From: Linyphia triangularis
Lineage: Eukaryota > Arthropoda > Arachnida > Araneae > Linyphiidae
Length of the DNA: 64,000 bases
Direction: 5' to 3'
Assembly (NCBI GenBank): GCA_963978545.1
Contig: OZ021731.1
Coordinates: 58,980,773 to 59,044,772, forward strand
In this document: positions 1 through 13,464 of the stretch, one piece after another
Numbering within the stretch: position 1 is the first letter of the stretch
Layout of the letters: each line of letters starts with the position of its first letter
Program-made: the position numbers and the translations under genes
Notes under the pieces: model-generated
What the model was told of the DNA's origin: nothing
What the model saw: the letters and a program-made list of their open reading frames with translations, nothing else
The model's database searches: none

Positions 1-451
1 GTCAACACTAACAAACTACAAATAATTAAAAAATGTATTATGAAGAAGATTAAAGATATCAGTGAGTGTAAAAAGTACAACAGAAGTCAAGATTTTTTTA
101 AACGTTGAGAGGAAGAATGCTTCTATGTATCTTTTGTAAATTAATTTCTTTGGTGCTATAAATATGTAATATACAATGTAATATAAATGCTAACAGATAT
201 TAAACTCCCATAATGTTACATTTGTACATGCAATGTCTCTGTTGAAAAACTATATTTTTCAATATTGCTAAGAAGTATAAAAATATAAGTTTTGCACCTA
301 CAAATATAATAATGCAGTTTTCGATTCTCCGCATGTCATTGTTTTGGATTCTCCGCCATGTTAGTATAAAAAATTTACTGAACATTTTTTACTGAACAAT
401 TTGTAAAATATCTTAAATTAAGAGTACTTAAATTTATTGTAGAACAATATT
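1..451. other. AT-rich DNA, no gene seen
   Basis: No coding signal, tRNA or recognisable repeat is visible. Short open frames here look like chance in AT-rich DNA. Confidence 0.6.
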
Positions 452-834
452 GCTTCATATCAAATAATGTTGCATATCAAATAATGTTGTCTATCAAATA
501 TTGTTGCATATCATACAGTGCTGCATATCAAATATTGTTTCATATAAAATAGTATTGTATATCAAATATTTTTGCATATTAAATATTGTTGCATATTACA
601 TATTGTTGCTCATAAAATATTGTTGGCTATAAAATATTATTGTATATCAAATATTGCTATACATCAGATATTGTTGTACATAAAATACTACTGCATATCA
701 AATATTGTATATTTAATCCCGTCTGCCTATCTAATTTTCTGCAAATCCGAATTCTAGTCTTTTTCTGCATATTTATTATTGCACATCAAATGTTATTATA
801 CATAAAATATTGTTGCACATCAAATATTATAGCA
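452..834. repeat. Degenerate 17-bp minisatellite
   Basis: A unit close to TATTGTTGCATATCAAA recurs many times from 452 to 713. It resumes at about 764-834 after a short unrelated interruption. Units differ by substitutions and small indels, so the array is old. Short open frames across it are by-products of the periodic sequence. Confidence 0.75.
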
Positions 835-845
835 TTTAAATTTTT

Positions 846-3800
846 TATGTGTTTCAAAATGTGTTAAATCTTTTAAGTTTGTGTTGTTTTTTTTCCCCTC
901 TCTAAAATGAAATTGACTTTTAATAGTATTAAAAATAAAATTGCTTTTAAACTACAATACACAAACAACAAGTTCTAAACATTTAAATAACAATTGTTTG
1001 CACAGTTGTTAAAACAAGTTTTCCCTCAAATTTTTACATCAACCATCTTCTACTTTTTTACTCAAATATAATTAAATATCCTTTTCCATATTTCATTCCC
1101 CAAACTCGCTTTCCTTCCGTAAAACTTTCCCTTTAAAATTCCAACACCAAATCCCTTTCCCAAAAGAGAATAAAATCATTCTTAACAATCCGAATCCTCT
1201 AAACCTCGAATAAAAATTCATCCATAATTGCGCCGGATGCAAGAGTTCAATACATAGAAAACGTATCCCTCGTATCATCCCGAGAAAACAGCATCGGAAC
1301 GTGTAATCCCGGTCTGGATTTTAATGAGTTCTTTCTTGGAGAGCTCGTTATGTCGGAGCTGCATGGATAAAAGACGGGATAACGACTTTTGTTTTCAAAT
1401 TAAAGTCAGAAATCTGACGAATCAAAGATAGAAAGGATGTAAGGTAATAAGGTTCAGGTACGTTGGATTCTTTTAACAATCAAATTGAATTATGCGAAAG
1501 TATATCATCTGTTTTGATGCAACGTTGGATGTTTTTGATGAAGGCGGTGATTGTAAACTGAGTGTATGTCGAAATGTATTTAAAAATAAAGGATGCATTT
1601 TGTTAGTGAACGTTGAGTTCGAATTTAAAAGAAACAGTTCCTATCTGAATGAAACTAGACAATACAATGGTTTTGTATTTAAATCACTTCAAATTTATCG
1701 TCACTATCTCTCTGTCTTATAAGAGAAATGTATACTTTTTAGAATATTACTTCAAAACATAAGAACATTTTATTGGTCATAAAATGGTCAATTCAGCTTT
1801 AAACCCAACTAATGGCTATTAAAATTTTTAATTTGGAGATAAAATTTAAGTATTAGCTTTTTTTTTTTCTTTCTAAAAGATGGTGCTACTGAAATAGAGG
1901 AAAATCGGGAAGATAGTTTTGATTTGTTAATAGTTAAATATCTTCAAATTACTATCGCTGCAAATTTCTTTAATAATCTGCTATTATTATTGTATGATAT
2001 GTTAGAAGAATTAACATATTTTGGCTATCTATATTATTTGTAAAATATTTCATTTGTTCTATGGAGTAAAATGACAATAAAAAATTAGTTTAATGATTAA
2101 TAAAATATAACAATTTGTTCTGTATTAAGAAATTAAATTTTTCTAAATATAGTACAAATTGTTATATTTGATTAATTAATATTTTCTGATACTTTCCTTG
2201 CAATTTATTTTATTACTTACATACTTCATGTAGTAGATGCATAAAAATATAATTTGTAATAAAATTTTATTAAATAAGATTAATTAAAATTATTTAAGTG
2301 ATTGAATTTATGAAGAGTGAAAGAAAATTAAATCAATGCTTTTTTTTTTTTTTTTTTAGTGCCACATAAATTTTAAAGCTGTTATTTTTGAAATTGATAT
2401 TTCAAATATTTAGTTGATTATTTCAACATTTTTAAGATCTAAAAAATAAAATATTTCTAAATAATTGCGAAAATCTAGAGTCACTCAAATGAGAATTATA
2501 TGTTTTAATAATAATTTTTTGGAACAAAATTGTTCATTAGCGAAAATTATTAAGCTATGCCATTAAATGTTGACATATGTTTTTAAATTAGTGTTTTTCT
2601 AAGAATAATAAATAGATTGTTTAATCTAAAAATTTCCATTTAAATTACTTTATCATTGGATTCGTAGAATGGAGTGCTCAATTAATATTTTTATAAAATC
2701 AATAAATATTACACATTCGCGTTTAAAACAATGGATATTAACATTTTCCTCTTCACTAGCAATGTTAAAAAGCAACTACATTTCTTTTTGTTCATATTTA
2801 AGTACTTATCCGATGATAATATTTTAAAAAACAGAAAACAATGAATATTTACTGCCATCCCAAGCGGACTTCTTTCAATAACTTTGCATTTCAGATAAAA
2901 GTTTAATCGAAAAATCTCAATAACAATAAAAATAATTGTTGGTATTTGAAAGGATTCTCTTAAAACTTTTTGATCAAAGGCCAATTTTTGCACTCACTCC
3001 TTTGAAAGAGCACTTTAAATTAATGTCATGTCTAGGCAATTGTTCTTTACAGTACAATAGAAATGCATTTTATTAGTTTTAACCCTAAACACACAAAGTT
3101 CCATTCACTTGTATTCTGCATAATAACTCAAAACAAAGTCTGTCCAAGTAATTTTTTTTTCAGAGAAAATAGCTTTGCAGACGATATAAAAATCATAAAT
3201 CTAATTCATATTTGTTAGGAATTATTATTGTGAATTTTTCTTGGCAACAATCGATTAAACGTGTAGAGTTCAGCTAGTTCGTTCTAATTTCAAAATAAAA
3301 TGCCTAAAATTTTCTTATTTTAGTATATAAAGCAAAGAAATAAAGTGAAGGGGAGTTTTGCATGACTAATATTGATATTAGTAATGTTATTATGCTTATT
3401 CAAACGTTAATTGATAGTTCCATTAATTTGATTAATTGACATTGTTTCCAACTGCACATTTATTTTTCCTAAAGAAATTATATTAATTGTTTAATTTATT
3501 AACTGCTTTTTATTTACATAGGAATATTTATAATAAATGATTTAAAAACAAATTGATTCTAGCAGTATTAATTAACTCTTGTTCTTTGTAAATGGAAATA
3601 AAACATAAATGTGTTGTTAATGTATGATTTATATTTGGAAATATGAATGGATTTATAATGACGCTGTTAATTCATTAAATATTTAAACTATACAAGTTCT
3701 ATATAAATATATAAGTTCACTTATAAACTATATAAGTTTTCATGTTGTTTACTTTACTTTCATTGATAGATAATAATCAGACAATCGTTTGCATTTATCA

Positions 3801-6410
3801 TTTTTTGTCAAACATATTACTGGATGGATTAACTAGCCTTTTCCAGAAGTAAAACCATTTTTTTAAAAATCAAACTAGCAATATGAAATGCTAATTTATC
3901 TAAATTTCTAACTGGTGAAGCTAGAGAAAACAATTATTATTATTTATAGTTATTTGTACATTATTTCCAGCTCCTGTTTGCATTATTCATAAACTTATTT
4001 TATATTCTAAGCTGTCACCAAAATGGAATGTACGTTACCTTTTTGAAATCTCTTGATAGTTTAAAATCTACCCAGACGAATATTAAAAAATGCATTTTCT
4101 ATTAAACACACTTTACAAACGTTGGTTTTTATAATGTCTTCGTAAGAAAAATACTGTAACAAATCAGAATTTTCAATGAGGATTTTCGGTTAGTACATTT
4201 CATAATTCTGGGACATATTATTTTGAGTATCGTTGCTACAAAGTTTATAAATAATTTATGAAATATTATATTTGTAGAATATCCAAGTAAAAATACAATG
4301 TTTATAGATATAATATTCTAAAAAAATATAGTAAAAATGCAGTGTTTCTACTAAATAATAAATTTTCCGTTTGTTTATGATATTATTTGAAATAAACAAA
4401 AAATGTTTTATCCATATGATTATTCATAAAGTAAAATTAGAATAGTTTCAAACATAAAAATTCATACGGGAATCGTATACGAATAGTAATGAAAAATATC
4501 CATTATTTTTTATAGTAATTTTACAATGTTTATACAATATATTTTTAATAAACCTTTTAGAGAAATTCTTGGTCAAAATATTGCTCAGGGGAATGTAGAG
4601 CTATAAAGTATCATAAAAGCGTTCGTTAATGACTTTTCCCTAATTAAGATATGCGAGTAATTGAAGAAGAGAGGTTAAGTAAGCTAAGTAATTTTCAAAA
4701 AGTACGCACATAGATTGCAGTAGATTTCTGAAGATATTTCCCAGTTCACTAAATAAATGAAAGATAGCTTTAATTTCTTGCAGAAGCATTGTTATAAAAA
4801 AAATTCGAAATTTCCCACTTATAGAGAGTATTTGCTCTTAAAGCAATTTTTTTTACGACAATTTAATGGTTCAATTTTAAATATAAAATTTTTGGTGTTT
4901 ATTTCGCTTATGCCTCTTACTTGGTAGAAAACCAATACACCATTCCAATTGAGTTTACTCATTTTTTATATCAGATATTGTGGAGTTCCTCGCTAGGCGA
5001 TTGCTCTGGCGGCTAGTCATGAGTTCGGAGTTTTTCCATATAAATAAATGGATTTTTTAATTGTTGAAACTCTTATTCCTTTTGGTTCAAAAATCACTCC
5101 ATGCCGTAATATGACAACAAAATTTTCAATAACCCTTTTTCAGTGTTGTTATTTTTAAGGTACCGCTACAAACATAAACCAAGAAGAACTAATATAATTT
5201 TTTGAAACATTAGCTTTCAAATTTATTTCTTTTAAAACAAACAAATTAATAGTAATTATTTTGATTGTAATCAACAGTCATTAATTAAATCGAATACAAT
5301 TTAACAGTGAAATAAAATTTACCTTCAAAAATAAAACATCATCGAGCTTTCTACATCAATAAGCAGAATTCAAAATTTCCTGACAGTGGTCCCTTTCTAC
5401 GTACTTTAATTTTCTCTCTCATACTAAAACAGAATATTTTTCTCCGTGTTTTAGTATTTCAGAACATAGTGATAATGCCACTAGACAACAAATTTCACGC
5501 TTATTACATATTTTCCCCCTTCTGCTCTGAAAACAGTTTATTATATTTTTTTTTCTCTCTTACCGTAACAATGCATCGTTAGCAACTCAACTCGGAACAT
5601 GGAGAACTGCAGACGATTAAATAAATCGGGAATATAATATATATTAAACAGCTGTCGGAGGTATTTATAAATAAGTTTTTCTTTAAATCATTCAAACCAA
5701 TTCAAACTTTTGTTTGAAGGTTGTATTTTGGCTGTATTGATAATTAACTGCAGAGAGAGTACAGAGAAACTCTTTGTAGATTTTTTTTAACTTAATATTT
5801 TAGGATCACGGGGTTTTTGATTCATCACTCTTATAAAAAAAATATAATTAAAAATAAAAAATAAAAATAGAATATTTAATGAATGTCTTCGGGTTTCATA
5901 GAAATGATTTTAATTTGTAATGGTATATTGTACTACGTTATAAAATCAAAAATGTTTCATTGTACTACTTAGTAATGAAAAATAAGCTAATTATTCAACT
6001 ACAAGAACTGCTTAAAAATGAATAAGTTTTCTATAATTAATTCACAACAATTAAAATTTGTTTCTTCTCGGATTACATAGGTTTTTATACCATAGTTTTA
6101 AAATTTCCTAACTATTCCAGAAATAAATTACAGCATTATTGAATTTAGATGAATTATTTCAAACAATGTAATTTTATATTTTTATGCGATTGAGAAAAAA
6201 TATAATCGAAAATATCGTTTAGTTCTGGCTAGTTGGCATAAGTGAAAGCATAGGGCAATAGATTTGGACCAGTTGTTAAGAGTAGAAAACGGTCGGAATC
6301 GTCGAACCCCAAAACCAGCCAATCGTAAACATGTCATTGAAAAATATTGTTCAATGCAACAATGATATTTAACTCAGAATAAATCTTGAAAAGATCATAT
6401 AAGCATCAAA
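846..6410. other. Long AT-rich stretch without recognised genes
   Basis: I see no family I recognise in this 5.5 kb. Positions 1090-1480 are somewhat richer in G+C than the flanks. An ATG-started frame of 76 codons at 1492-1722 (+) resembles nothing I know and has no obvious splice or promoter context. Homopolymer T runs occur near 1859 and 2340. The stretch could be intronic or intergenic. Confidence 0.5.
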
Positions 6411-6638
6411 TTATATTAAATACATTTAAGCTACATTACATTAAAAACATTTACGTTTCATTACATAAAATACATTTGCTTTATGTTAGATTAAATTAAA
6501 TACTTTGCGTTGCATACATTAGGTACAATTTTACATTACATTACGTTACATTAAATGCATTTACGTTACATTAAATACATTTACGTTACATTACATTTCA
6601 TACATTTGCGTTACATTACATTAGATACTACGCTACAT
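6411..6638. repeat. Degenerate tandem repeat built on ACGTTACATTAAATACATTT
   Basis: A unit of about 20 bp (ACATTA/ACGTTA followed by AAATACATTT) recurs with variable spacing throughout. Units are diverged and of unequal length, so this is an old minisatellite. Confidence 0.7.
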
Positions 6639-7944
6639 TAAGAAAATTGAATTATTACAGTGTATGTTATTTTAAAAATTAAGTTTAAATATAATACATC
6701 AAACTCTAAGTTGCTGTAAGAAAAAGTTTAATGTAAATAGTTTTCTCAATTTCGATCAGATGAACATTTAAACGTTCTTGGCAAAAAATTCACACCAGTT
6801 TTTCTTAAGTATGGTTGCTCGCAAAAATCTTGAAGTTTGAATCTATCATTATTTATAATATTATTATAGCAATATTATATGTATAATATATTTAAAATAG
6901 TATTTATAACATACAATTAGAAAAAATTATGAGATGCATCATAAAAAAAAATTATAGATTATATGCAACAAAAAATTATTCCTTTTTAAAGTAAAAACAA
7001 AACTGTACCACTTTAAATTTATAAAAAACACTTCAATAATTTTGAAACACTACTACTATCAGATAGTGAACGTTTCGCAAGGCCTAACGATTCTGAAAAA
7101 AGACATCTGAAACAAAGCTATTAGTATCTATATTTTTCAATCTATACCTTAATTATTAATTACAGAAGTAATTAAACTGAGTGATTTAGAAGTTTTATTT
7201 ACATTTTAAAATAAGAATTCCTTACGTTTTAGGATTTACAAATTTCGCGTTAAAAGAAGTTGGAAGTTCATTTACACAAGAACAAAAAAAAAAATTTCCA
7301 AAAAAATTGCACCATCTCGCATTAATGAAAAGACGCAAAACCTTTCTAAATTTCAAAAATAAATATTTTCTTATGTTACAATTAAAAAAAAAACTAAAAG
7401 AAGTCATACAATAAAAGCAGAAAGAAAGTGATTTTCTAAATATGTAATAAAAAAAAGCAATTTTACTGCAAAACTTAAACTGTTTAAGTATTTAAGCTCG
7501 TTCCCGAATGCTACTGAATAATCCATTCATTATTCATTTCGGATTCATTTATTTTATTTATCTCTTGGATTGAAGTTGAAGTGCATGATATAGCCTCTTG
7601 ACTTATCTAGCATCTTTTCTTTTATCTTATATATCTTCCCTTTTTTTTTTTTTTTCAAACGAAATCTGTTGTTTCCTTTTTTTTTTTTTTGCTGGGTTGT
7701 TTTAAGACTCGTGTAGAACATATCTTCATTGTAAAAACAAATAAAAAATTCAAGTCAGAATGGTAAAATTGAATTTGTGAGTGGAAAAACTCGAGGAAAA
7801 GAATCGTTTGCAGTGTTCCGTTGAGTTGAGTTGTGTCGGAACAGCTTCGTTTAAAATATAGATGCTCATTCTAGAAATAAATAAGAATGGCACCATGGAC
7901 GTTCGCAGAATTATTCTCAGGGGTGTGCAAAATATTTTTGTTAT
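6639..7944. other. AT-rich DNA, nothing recognised
   Basis: AT-rich with poly-A and poly-T runs (poly-T near 7640 and 7676). No coding or repeat family recognised. Confidence 0.5.
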
Positions 7945-8140
7945 AATCTTAATTTTTCAATTGACAATCTTTATATGATTGTAATTTTTAGTTAAGTAAT
8001 AAATTTCTTATCCATTGAATATTTTAAAACCTATATCATTCTTACATTACCTTCGAATATTACCACTATTTTCCCACATTATTTTTAATTTTCAAAATCC
8101 TGAAGGAAGGTGCCAATGCACCTTCCTTGCGTCACACTTG
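7945..8140 (+). repeat. Dispersed repeat family W, partial copy
   Basis: This segment aligns by eye with 21,555-21,725 and with the end of 62,620-63,151. Shared landmarks in order are a TTTTTCAATTGA-like start, AAATTTCTTATCC, TTGAATATTTTAAAA, a TTTTCAAAATCC motif, and a GC-rich end. In this copy the end forms a hairpin. Class unknown; a non-autonomous DNA element is plausible because the longest copy has inverted GGCGCC-type ends. Confidence 0.5.
8103..8128. other. Perfect 11-bp stem hairpin
   Basis: AAGGAAGGTGC at 8103-8113 and its reverse complement at 8118-8128 are separated by the loop CAAT. It sits at the end of a dispersed repeat, so it is more likely part of the element's terminus than a terminator. 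Confidence 0.7.
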
Positions 8141-8539
8141 AATGACATGTTTATTTTTGACCTCCAATATTGTCTTGAAATTAATATTTTCAAAGAAATA
8201 TTGACACTTTTTTGTGATGCCTTCATTAAATCTGTATAAATGATATATTAAGTAAAATAATAATTAATATAAAACTTCTTTACTATTAGTTTACCCTACA
8301 AAGTTAACCTCAATATAAGTTCATAAAATACCACATTTCTCTCTGCTGGTAAAAACTGTAAAAGCTCTTTAATTTTCTTCAGATGTCATTTTACATCAAG
8401 TTTTATGAAGATAAGTTCATTATAAGTTTTACACCTTTAAAAGTATCAGTTTAGTTATAGCCAAACTATTCATCATCTTACACTAAAACCTAAAATGATG
8501 TTCACAATCTTTTTCGCACTTTGTAATGTTCGGTAACAT

Positions 8540-8960
8540 TTGAAAAAAAAAACGAAAAAAACCGGTATACATCCGAAAACCTCAACGCAATCCAAAATAC
8601 GACATCGGCATTTCTTTTTGACAGCAAGCGCTAATCGAGCGTTCCAAACGCGACATTCAAAATAACTTGTAGCCCATTCTAAAAAACGGAATCGCATCGT
8701 AAAAACGCTTCGCAATCAATCAACCCATAATACCTCCGTCCCCCTTGTGCTGGTCGGAAGCTACAATTCTCTTCGAGGGGACGTTTTGAACGTTCCACGG
8801 AACGCCGAATACCGCCATAAAACAATGGACGATGGGCAATAAGACAAGGAGGAAACGATGTTGTAGCACGAGCCACCACGTGTGTGGAATGAAGAGTGAG
8901 GAGGAGATGGGGAGGGGGGACTACACCAATTTCCTGTGCTAAAAACGTACGGCACGCAAT
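8540..8960. other. GC-richer block, function unknown
   Basis: Base composition rises clearly relative to both flanks, with many CG dinucleotides. Overlapping short frames on the minus strand (8473-8955) match nothing I recognise and none dominates. It could be a conserved non-coding element, an untranslated exon or an old repeat. Confidence 0.3.
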
Positions 8961-8999
8961 GGTTAACTTTGGACTATTCTGATATGAATAATTAAGATT

Positions 9000-11219
9000 T
9001 TATTTACTTCCACCCCCGTTTCTTGGGGGGCATCTCGAAAGTATGTAGCGTATGTGGCTAACACTGTACGGAACCTCCACGCACTTCATTTACAGTGCAT
9101 CCAGGGGCCAAACAAGACTTCAAAGAAGGGCAGACTGCTTTTAAATCCCCCCCCCCCCCCCATTGGATTTTGTCAGGCTAACACAATGAAGTCAACAATT
9201 TGCTCAACAAAATTCCTTAAAATCTTACTTGTAAAAATAAGCTGTATTTTAGAAAGCATTGAAATAAATTAAAATTACTGATGGAAATTCCTCATTGTTG
9301 CATCTTTTTGTTTAGTTCTTGTATAACTAAGTGTTCACCAGGTTTAAATCACAACACTTTAGTGCAACTCAATTTATGAGCACATAAAAAAAAATTAAAA
9401 GCCTAAATAGGAAGTGTAATAACAAAGTAATTTAACATGGTATAAGTTTAAAAATATACCAATTGGAAAAGAACCAAAGAAAAAAGTAATTTGGGAGCCC
9501 CCTAGAAAATGTAAAGGGTAAGGCTCAGCCTTCGGGGGCCTATTTAGTAATCATGTCCCAAGTCCATCCAGAGGAACTTAGGTATTTGATACAATAATGT
9601 TTTCTTGGATGGTGGATAAATACGAATAGCTCGATTCAAATGCTACTTAAATGGAGTAAGGAAATCAGTTTTGACAAAAATTTAAAATTTCATATTTATC
9701 ATATTAATTTGAAACAGAAGCACTGACCGTTAATGGTTTGTGAAATTTAATAATTAAATCGTCTTGATGTTAAGTAACTTAAAAGTTGCTTTGTTAGTGA
9801 TTTTATAGTAACGCTTTTCTCGACAAATCGCGCAACCAAATCCCACTTGCAAACCCTATCTATTTCTCGATTTGAAACGAAGATGTGTATTTCCCATAGA
9901 GTTTAATATGAAACAATGGCGGATCCAGCCAGGGGGCGCGCTCCCCTCCCTCAGGTTGAGTCTTTTTTTTATTGTACAATTTACATAAAAAAAATCTACA
10001 TTTTTTTTCAATAAGTTCGCGCAACAAACATATTTCGACTTTCATATAATTTCCGAAAAAAAGCAAAAAAGCATATTTTTGGATCAAGGGTTTTTTATAG
10101 CCTTTTCCCTTTCCATTCAAATGGGCGTTGGAAGACTGTACATGTATTCAAATCTCCACCCCCTTGACCTTGAAGACATCTTTACGACACTTTAAAACAC
10201 ATCCCTTTCTGCTAAAAGTATCCAGGGATCGAATTATCAATAAATATTCTTCCTGTCCTCTAGAACCCCTGATACCCTTTTTTCTGTCGGGTGGGAGGAA
10301 GAGATTTTGACTCTCGTATGAGGAATGTCCAACGCCAAGTAAGGGAAAAAATAATAATGAGAGGTTGACTATTTGAATTACCCCCGGAAATTGCCACCCC
10401 CATTCAGCAGGAGTGCTAAACTCAAAAGTTTTGATAGAAAAGAAGAGGAAGGTTGTATATAAACTGCATAGGAATTCGTCTAGCTCTAGCTCGTGCTTCG
10501 GCTTGTAATTAAGCGTCATATATGAATTCAGATTAATAATCCTCCCTTGCAACACCACAGTGAAAAGGTATGCAATTTTTTACATGAAATAGACTTAATA
10601 CTTTTTACAAAATTGTTTATATCTGTAAAGTAGCAGTACAGTTGCAGAATTAGTAATTTAAAAGTATTATCGCTTTCAAACCCTGTGCGAAATTAAATGA
10701 ATGAATTAACAAAATAAATTTGTATGTTTTTACAATAATTTGAAAAGTTTTGTACAAATATTTACCTGGACATGCTTTTAAATTCCATTTTTTTTATTTT
10801 GTTATTGCTGCAGTAATGCAAGAAATATCGCACTTTATAAGTAATTCTAATGTCTACGGCATATATATATATACATACTTTTGGAGTGTATATATATATG
10901 CTTTATATATGCTCAAAATGAAATTCTTAAAAAATTTAAATTAAAATGACCCTACCCCTCTCTCCCCCCGTCCACCAATAATCTCTCTCTACCAGTTATA
11001 ATAGAAAAATTGGGACAAAATATTTCAATATGCAATGATTGGTTTATGTATTTTAATGAACCCATTCGAAGTTTATAATTGCTTTGTATGTCGTATTTTA
11101 ATTGTTTAAGTTAAATTTTTATTGCTTTAAATTTTATTCGAATTGTTTAATAACATCTACAAAATAAATGTAATCATATATAGTGTGCTTAGGTTATGAG
11201 CATATGTTATGGGCAAATT
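9000..11219. other. Mixed low-complexity DNA without a recognised gene
   Basis: There is a poly-C run near 9148. A GC-richer patch near 9917 begins TGGCGGATCCAG, a motif I associate loosely with arthropod DNA-transposon ends, but no partner end was found. A TA-rich run lies near 10,860. The minus-strand frame at 10,148-10,558 (136 codons) is one of the longest in the window. It has no recognisable motif, contains proline- and lysine-rich low-complexity sequence, and is probably not coding. Confidence 0.4.
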
Positions 11220-11445
11220 TTGAACTCGAAAATGTTGGCCAATATCTTTGGCAAATTTTATGCTTATTTATAAGAAATATAAAATAATAAAATAAGAATA
11301 TGCATTCTTATCGACAACGAATCTATCTGCCAAGTTTCAACTCTATTAGATGACAAGTGCGTTACATAGTCCTCTGCATATTTGCCCGCCACAAGCAAAC
11401 AAAATTGACGTTAAAGGATTTAAAAAACATTCTTGACTACTTATC
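11220..11445 (+). repeat. Dispersed repeat family Y, copy 1
   Basis: It shares an ordered set of motifs with copies at 21,060, 24,830 and 40,490 (minus). These are a CATTGTCATCGACATCGAA-like start (here CTTATCGACAACGAAT), CTGCCAAGTTTCA, a GATGA-CAAGTG segment, CCCGCCACAA, and AAAGGATTTAAAAA. Class unknown. Confidence 0.55.
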
Positions 11446-12027
11446 TGAGAGTCCCTTTGGTTAAACTCTCCACGTTTCGGTGAACTATTATTTGCTCATT
11501 CATAGTTTAATACACACAAAGCATGCATCTTTCTCAAAATTCAGTAACGTGCTTTCGGAGGGGATGAAAAGTACCCAATGTACTTAAAGAAAAGTACATT
11601 CTTGTGAGTAGGTAATATTTAGTAAATGCATTCTAGTAAATTAAGTGGTAATAAGCAATACTAAGTACCTATTTTTTGTTGTGTTACTTGTGCCTTGTTT
11701 CATCTTCAAGTCTGTGTAGTGGGTGAGTCTGTGCACAATTGAACACAGAATAAAGAATTGTGTGATGTCACAGGAATTCATGTTTTTTTAAACAAATATA
11801 ATGTGGCAATTTTCTCATGGATTCGTAACTTCGATACCCATAAGAACCTTACTAAAATGAAAATTTTATTACTCATAGTAAAGAGCTTCCTACCACCAAG
11901 ATTTTTTTTTTTATCCTTTTATTGTGCCAAACAATCCTCTGGATCAATCTCTAATCTGAGAATTTCACCGAAACCAATATATTTTAGGGCCAAGGGCATC
12001 TACGAAGAAACCCGAACAGGCTGTTTT
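11446..12027. other. No gene recognised
   Basis: AT-rich sequence. A 90-codon frame at 11,758-12,030 (+) has no recognisable motif and runs up to a repeat boundary. Confidence 0.4.
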
Positions 12028-12051
12028 TGAACAGGTTTATGCCAAGTTTTT

Positions 12052-12724
12052 ACTTTCAATTACCTATATATTTACATAGGATAATGTAAGTAATGTATTC
12101 GGTGAAAAAAAGATTTTTGATTTTTTTTGCATTTCTTCACATTTTGGAATACCCTGACTTAAAAAAAATGTGGTTGAGAAAAAACGTATGTCTGTGTGTA
12201 TGTGATCAGTATAACTCATGAATTAATTGACCTACGATGTTCAAATTTGGCGTATGGGTTAGTGGTGACCAATGCCCCTACCATTAAGGTTTTCATCAAA
12301 ATTGCACATGCGCATAAGTTGAAACATTGGGATACATTAAAAAAAATCATGTTTTCTAGTAATTTCCAAAAAACGACTAACGATTTTGATCCAAATCGCA
12401 GTGGTAATGTCACTTAAAGTGTTCTAAACATCCCCATTGAATTTTCCGTAAAAATACAATACAGGCGTAAAAAGTTGAAAAACGAATGCCTTCAACACAG
12501 TTTTCTTTCCTTGAGCAGAGCTCTTCAACGATCGTTTTCCCCCTCTCCTCAGTTTCACTTACAAGAAGAATTATTAGTAAATGTAAGAACTATCGCCTAA
12601 ACTATCGCCAAACTGGCCATTTTTTCTACACGAGTGATAAAAATACAAAAGCCAGTAAATTACACCAATCCACATCAGTATAATAGTGTAATTGAAAGTT
12701 GTGCGATGTTCCCCACTCCTAGTC
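12052..12724 (+). mobile_element. Unclassified repeat family R, full-length copy with long flanking duplication
   Basis: The element starts with an imperfect 40-bp palindrome (12,052-12,091) whose outer edge is ACTTTCAATTAC. Near its other end it carries GTAATTGAAAGT (about 12,688-12,699), followed by a conserved GTGCGATGTTCC...CTAGT end. TTTATGCCAAGTTTTT occurs at 12,036-12,051 and again at 12,733-12,748. The match extends left to a 24-bp duplication (12,028-12,051 and 12,725-12,748) with one mismatch. Four related copies lie in the window. No protein is encoded. Inverted terminal motifs suggest a DNA element, but the long duplication is more like a target-primed retroelement, so I leave the class open. 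Confidence 0.65.
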
Positions 12725-12819
12725 TGAACAGCTTTATGCCAAGTTTTTGACAACATATTTAATTATAACATTCAAACATAGCATTAGTCGATGAACTGCT
12801 TATCTTCCAGAGCTAACAC

Positions 12820-12987
12820 AATGCCCATCTGATGGCTGTGGGGTTTGCGTTCTGGCCTCGCATGCTAAAGGTGCCAATTTCGAATTCCGTGTTAGGCATG
12901 AATGTTTGTTGTGGTTCAGAATCTATCTTAAGCTGTAGGTCCGTCACTGTGCATAAAAATAGGTCGTTGAGCGTACAAACCAACCAA
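12820..12987 (+). mobile_element. tRNA-derived SINE family 2, copy a
   Basis: It begins with a tRNA-like head (GATGGCTGTGGGGTTTGCG as the A-box region, a degenerate B-box region near 12,880). It has the family body TTAAGCTGTAGGTCC and TAGGTCGTTGAGC and ends in CAAACCAACCAA. The flanks carry TCCAGAGCTAACAC (12,806-12,819) and TCCAGATCTAACAC (12,988-13,001), a 14-bp duplication with one mismatch. It would have been transcribed by RNA polymerase III and moved by LINE enzymes. Confidence 0.75.
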
Positions 12988-13001
12988 TCCAGATCTAACA
13001 C

Positions 13002-13450
13002 TTCCCACACGCACTTTGTGATCAGTCCCTGAAGAGCCCACTGACTGATTGGTCAGTGCGTGCTATGGTTGTCTGTCCTTGCCATGACGGAACTGAACTG
13101 AAATGACTGGCAATTAATAAGGAGGGTTTCTTGCAAGGGGCTTCAAATAATTTGTAACTAAGGTAATCTATTACAATTGTAAATTATGTAGATTGATCTT
13201 TCTATTATTCAGCATTATGAAAATGAAGTCGTAGAAAAACATGTATCATTTCAATAATAAATTTGTTTCGACTGAAGCGCAAGGCCCTACTTAGTTTAAG
13301 CTTTTACTATTGGAAAATGTTATTGCGAGTTTAAAATTTAAGAACTGTTTCTCTGTAACTGTCGCTTTTAATTTTAAATATGATGTTAAGGTATAATATG
13401 AACCACATTTGTACAAGTCATAATTATAATTTAGAGTGATACTTTTACAT
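13002..13450. other. No gene or repeat recognised
   Basis: AT-rich sequence between a SINE and a fold-back element. Nothing identifiable. Confidence 0.5.
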
Positions 13451-13464
13451 TTACTTTGCAAATA

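Noticed and set aside
452..834. CRISPR-like array
   Set aside because: Units are contiguous and degenerate with no unique spacers, and the DNA is eukaryotic in character.
10148..10558. 136-codon minus-strand frame as a gene
   Set aside because: No motif, signal or splice context, and it crosses low-complexity sequence; length alone is not enough.
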